NCBI GenBank assembly: GCA_948474755.1
Contig: CAOLHI010001442.1
Location: 434,001 to 498,000 of the forward strand
Length of the DNA stretch: 64,000 nucleotides
Reading direction: 5' to 3'
DNA from: Ctenosaura bakeri
Taxonomy: Eukaryota > Chordata > Lepidosauria > Squamata > Iguanidae
The notes under the pieces were generated by a model. It was given only the letters and a program-made list of their open reading frames with translations, had not been told where the DNA came from and searched no databases. The first letter of the stretch is position 1. Every line of letters begins with the position of its first letter. Positions 63,078-64,000 of the stretch are shown piece after piece. The position numbers and the translations under genes were made by a program.

Positions 63078-64000
63078 ATGGGACCAGGAGAAGCAGTGGA
63101 GATCTTGGAGTACTGTGAAGGTTTCCCAAGTGTTCCAAGATGTGAATGTACTTGAGAGATCTAGAGCAAAAAGATTTGGATGAAATCTAAGCACTATACT
63201 GCTTCTTTGCCAGTATTGGTTGGATTCACTTGCTGGACTGCATGCAACACAAGTTTATGATTGCTGCCAGGAGGGAAAAGAGGCCTGGGTTTATTCTCCC
63301 CCTACCCCCAAAGGCTGTAGCCTACTCAGATTCCTGGGTCAGAGGTAAGTATTAAAAGAGTTTCTTAGATCCAGTGCCAATATTGGGAGGAGGGTAGGAG
63401 AAATCAGTCTTCTCTAGTCATAGTAACTGGCATATGAGGCGCAAGGCAAAGCTGCCATCAACAATGGGGGGGGGGAAATAAACCTAAATAGTCCTCACTT
63501 GAGCAGAATAATTAAATCATTTGGTTTTACCTATGTGTTGACTCACTGCTTAACAATCCACTCAATGGATTTATTCTAGCTGACAGGATTCTGGCTTACA
63601 GGTGCTTCCAAATAGAAAGTGTATTATCAGTCAAAAGTCATTGTGCAGCTATTTCGTCTTTCCCTTACAGGATGGTGAGAAAAAAGATAGAAGAAACGGT
63701 GAGATACCTTTGGAGGCCCTCCTATTAAATTCTGTCATTCTCCCATTTCAATCCCATTAAGTGAGCTTCAGGGAAGGAGCCGCATTTGGAAGCATCTTAT
63801 TTTTCAATTTTTTGACTGTTGGTGCTAAGAGATCTTTGTGGTACAAGGCTGATTTATTTGATGGAATTGGAGATGCAGATACCTAACCTTTCTAGAATGG
63901 TGGCCAAAACCAGCGTTAGGAGGTACTTGAATATCAGCCTCTTCTAACTCTTGTGTTGTACCTGCCTAGTTGCGGTATGATTAAATGCTCAGAAAGTAGA
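63078..64000. other. Intergenic end of window
   Basis: No gene, repeat or RNA recognised; the longest frames are short and featureless. Confidence 0.6.

Noticed and set aside
57620..64000. Downstream neighbour gene (C2orf66 expected from human synteny)
   Set aside because: No exon resembling it was seen; it probably lies beyond the window.

Overview
The window is a vertebrate genomic segment dominated by one spliced gene, PGAP1 (GPI inositol-deacylase, post-GPI attachment to proteins 1), on the + strand. The repeats point to a squamate reptile: tRNA-derived SINEs of the Sauria/ACA type with an (ACA)-like tail, many L2/CR1-clade LINE pieces, non-mammalian L1 fragments, and hAT, mariner and Harbinger-like miniature elements. 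I see no mammalian Alu or B1. A lizard, perhaps an iguanian, is my best guess, but species is not provable by eye.

Layout. 1-8485 is taken as intron 1; the first exon (signal/membrane anchor) is not found and should lie upstream. Exons 2-27 run from 8486 to the stop codon at 49149-49151. Each is bounded by AG/GT and all join in phase, giving 884 residues from 2655 nt. If exon 1 supplies 49 codons as in human PGAP1, the protein is about 933 residues and the lipase serine of GHSMGG falls at residue 174, its human position. A long, mostly repeat-poor 3' UTR follows to about 57.15 or 57.62 kb, where AATAAA signals lie. 57.6-64 kb is repeat-rich intergenic DNA with no convincing gene.

The encoded enzyme is an ER membrane lipase: a lumenal alpha/beta-hydrolase domain (exons 2-8), a lumenal beta-rich middle (exons 9-20) and a multi-pass C-terminal membrane region (exons 20-27). 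It removes the acyl chain from the inositol of GPI anchors so that GPI proteins can leave the ER.

The most interesting observations are: (1) a 69-nt, phase 1-1, stop-free candidate cassette exon at 15046-15114, between exons 4 and 5; (2) a ~0.9 kb hAT-like composite carrying an inverted pair of SINE pieces, present twice (36527-37429, 58803-59704) with shared internal junctions; (3) three Harbinger-like elements with TIRs and TNA duplications inside CTNAG sites, one forming a CpG island; (4) a ~95-bp minisatellite related to the interior of a mariner-like element and split by a solo LTR; and (5) nested insertions (L2, then Harbinger-like, then CR1). I found no new operon-like or defence-type system.
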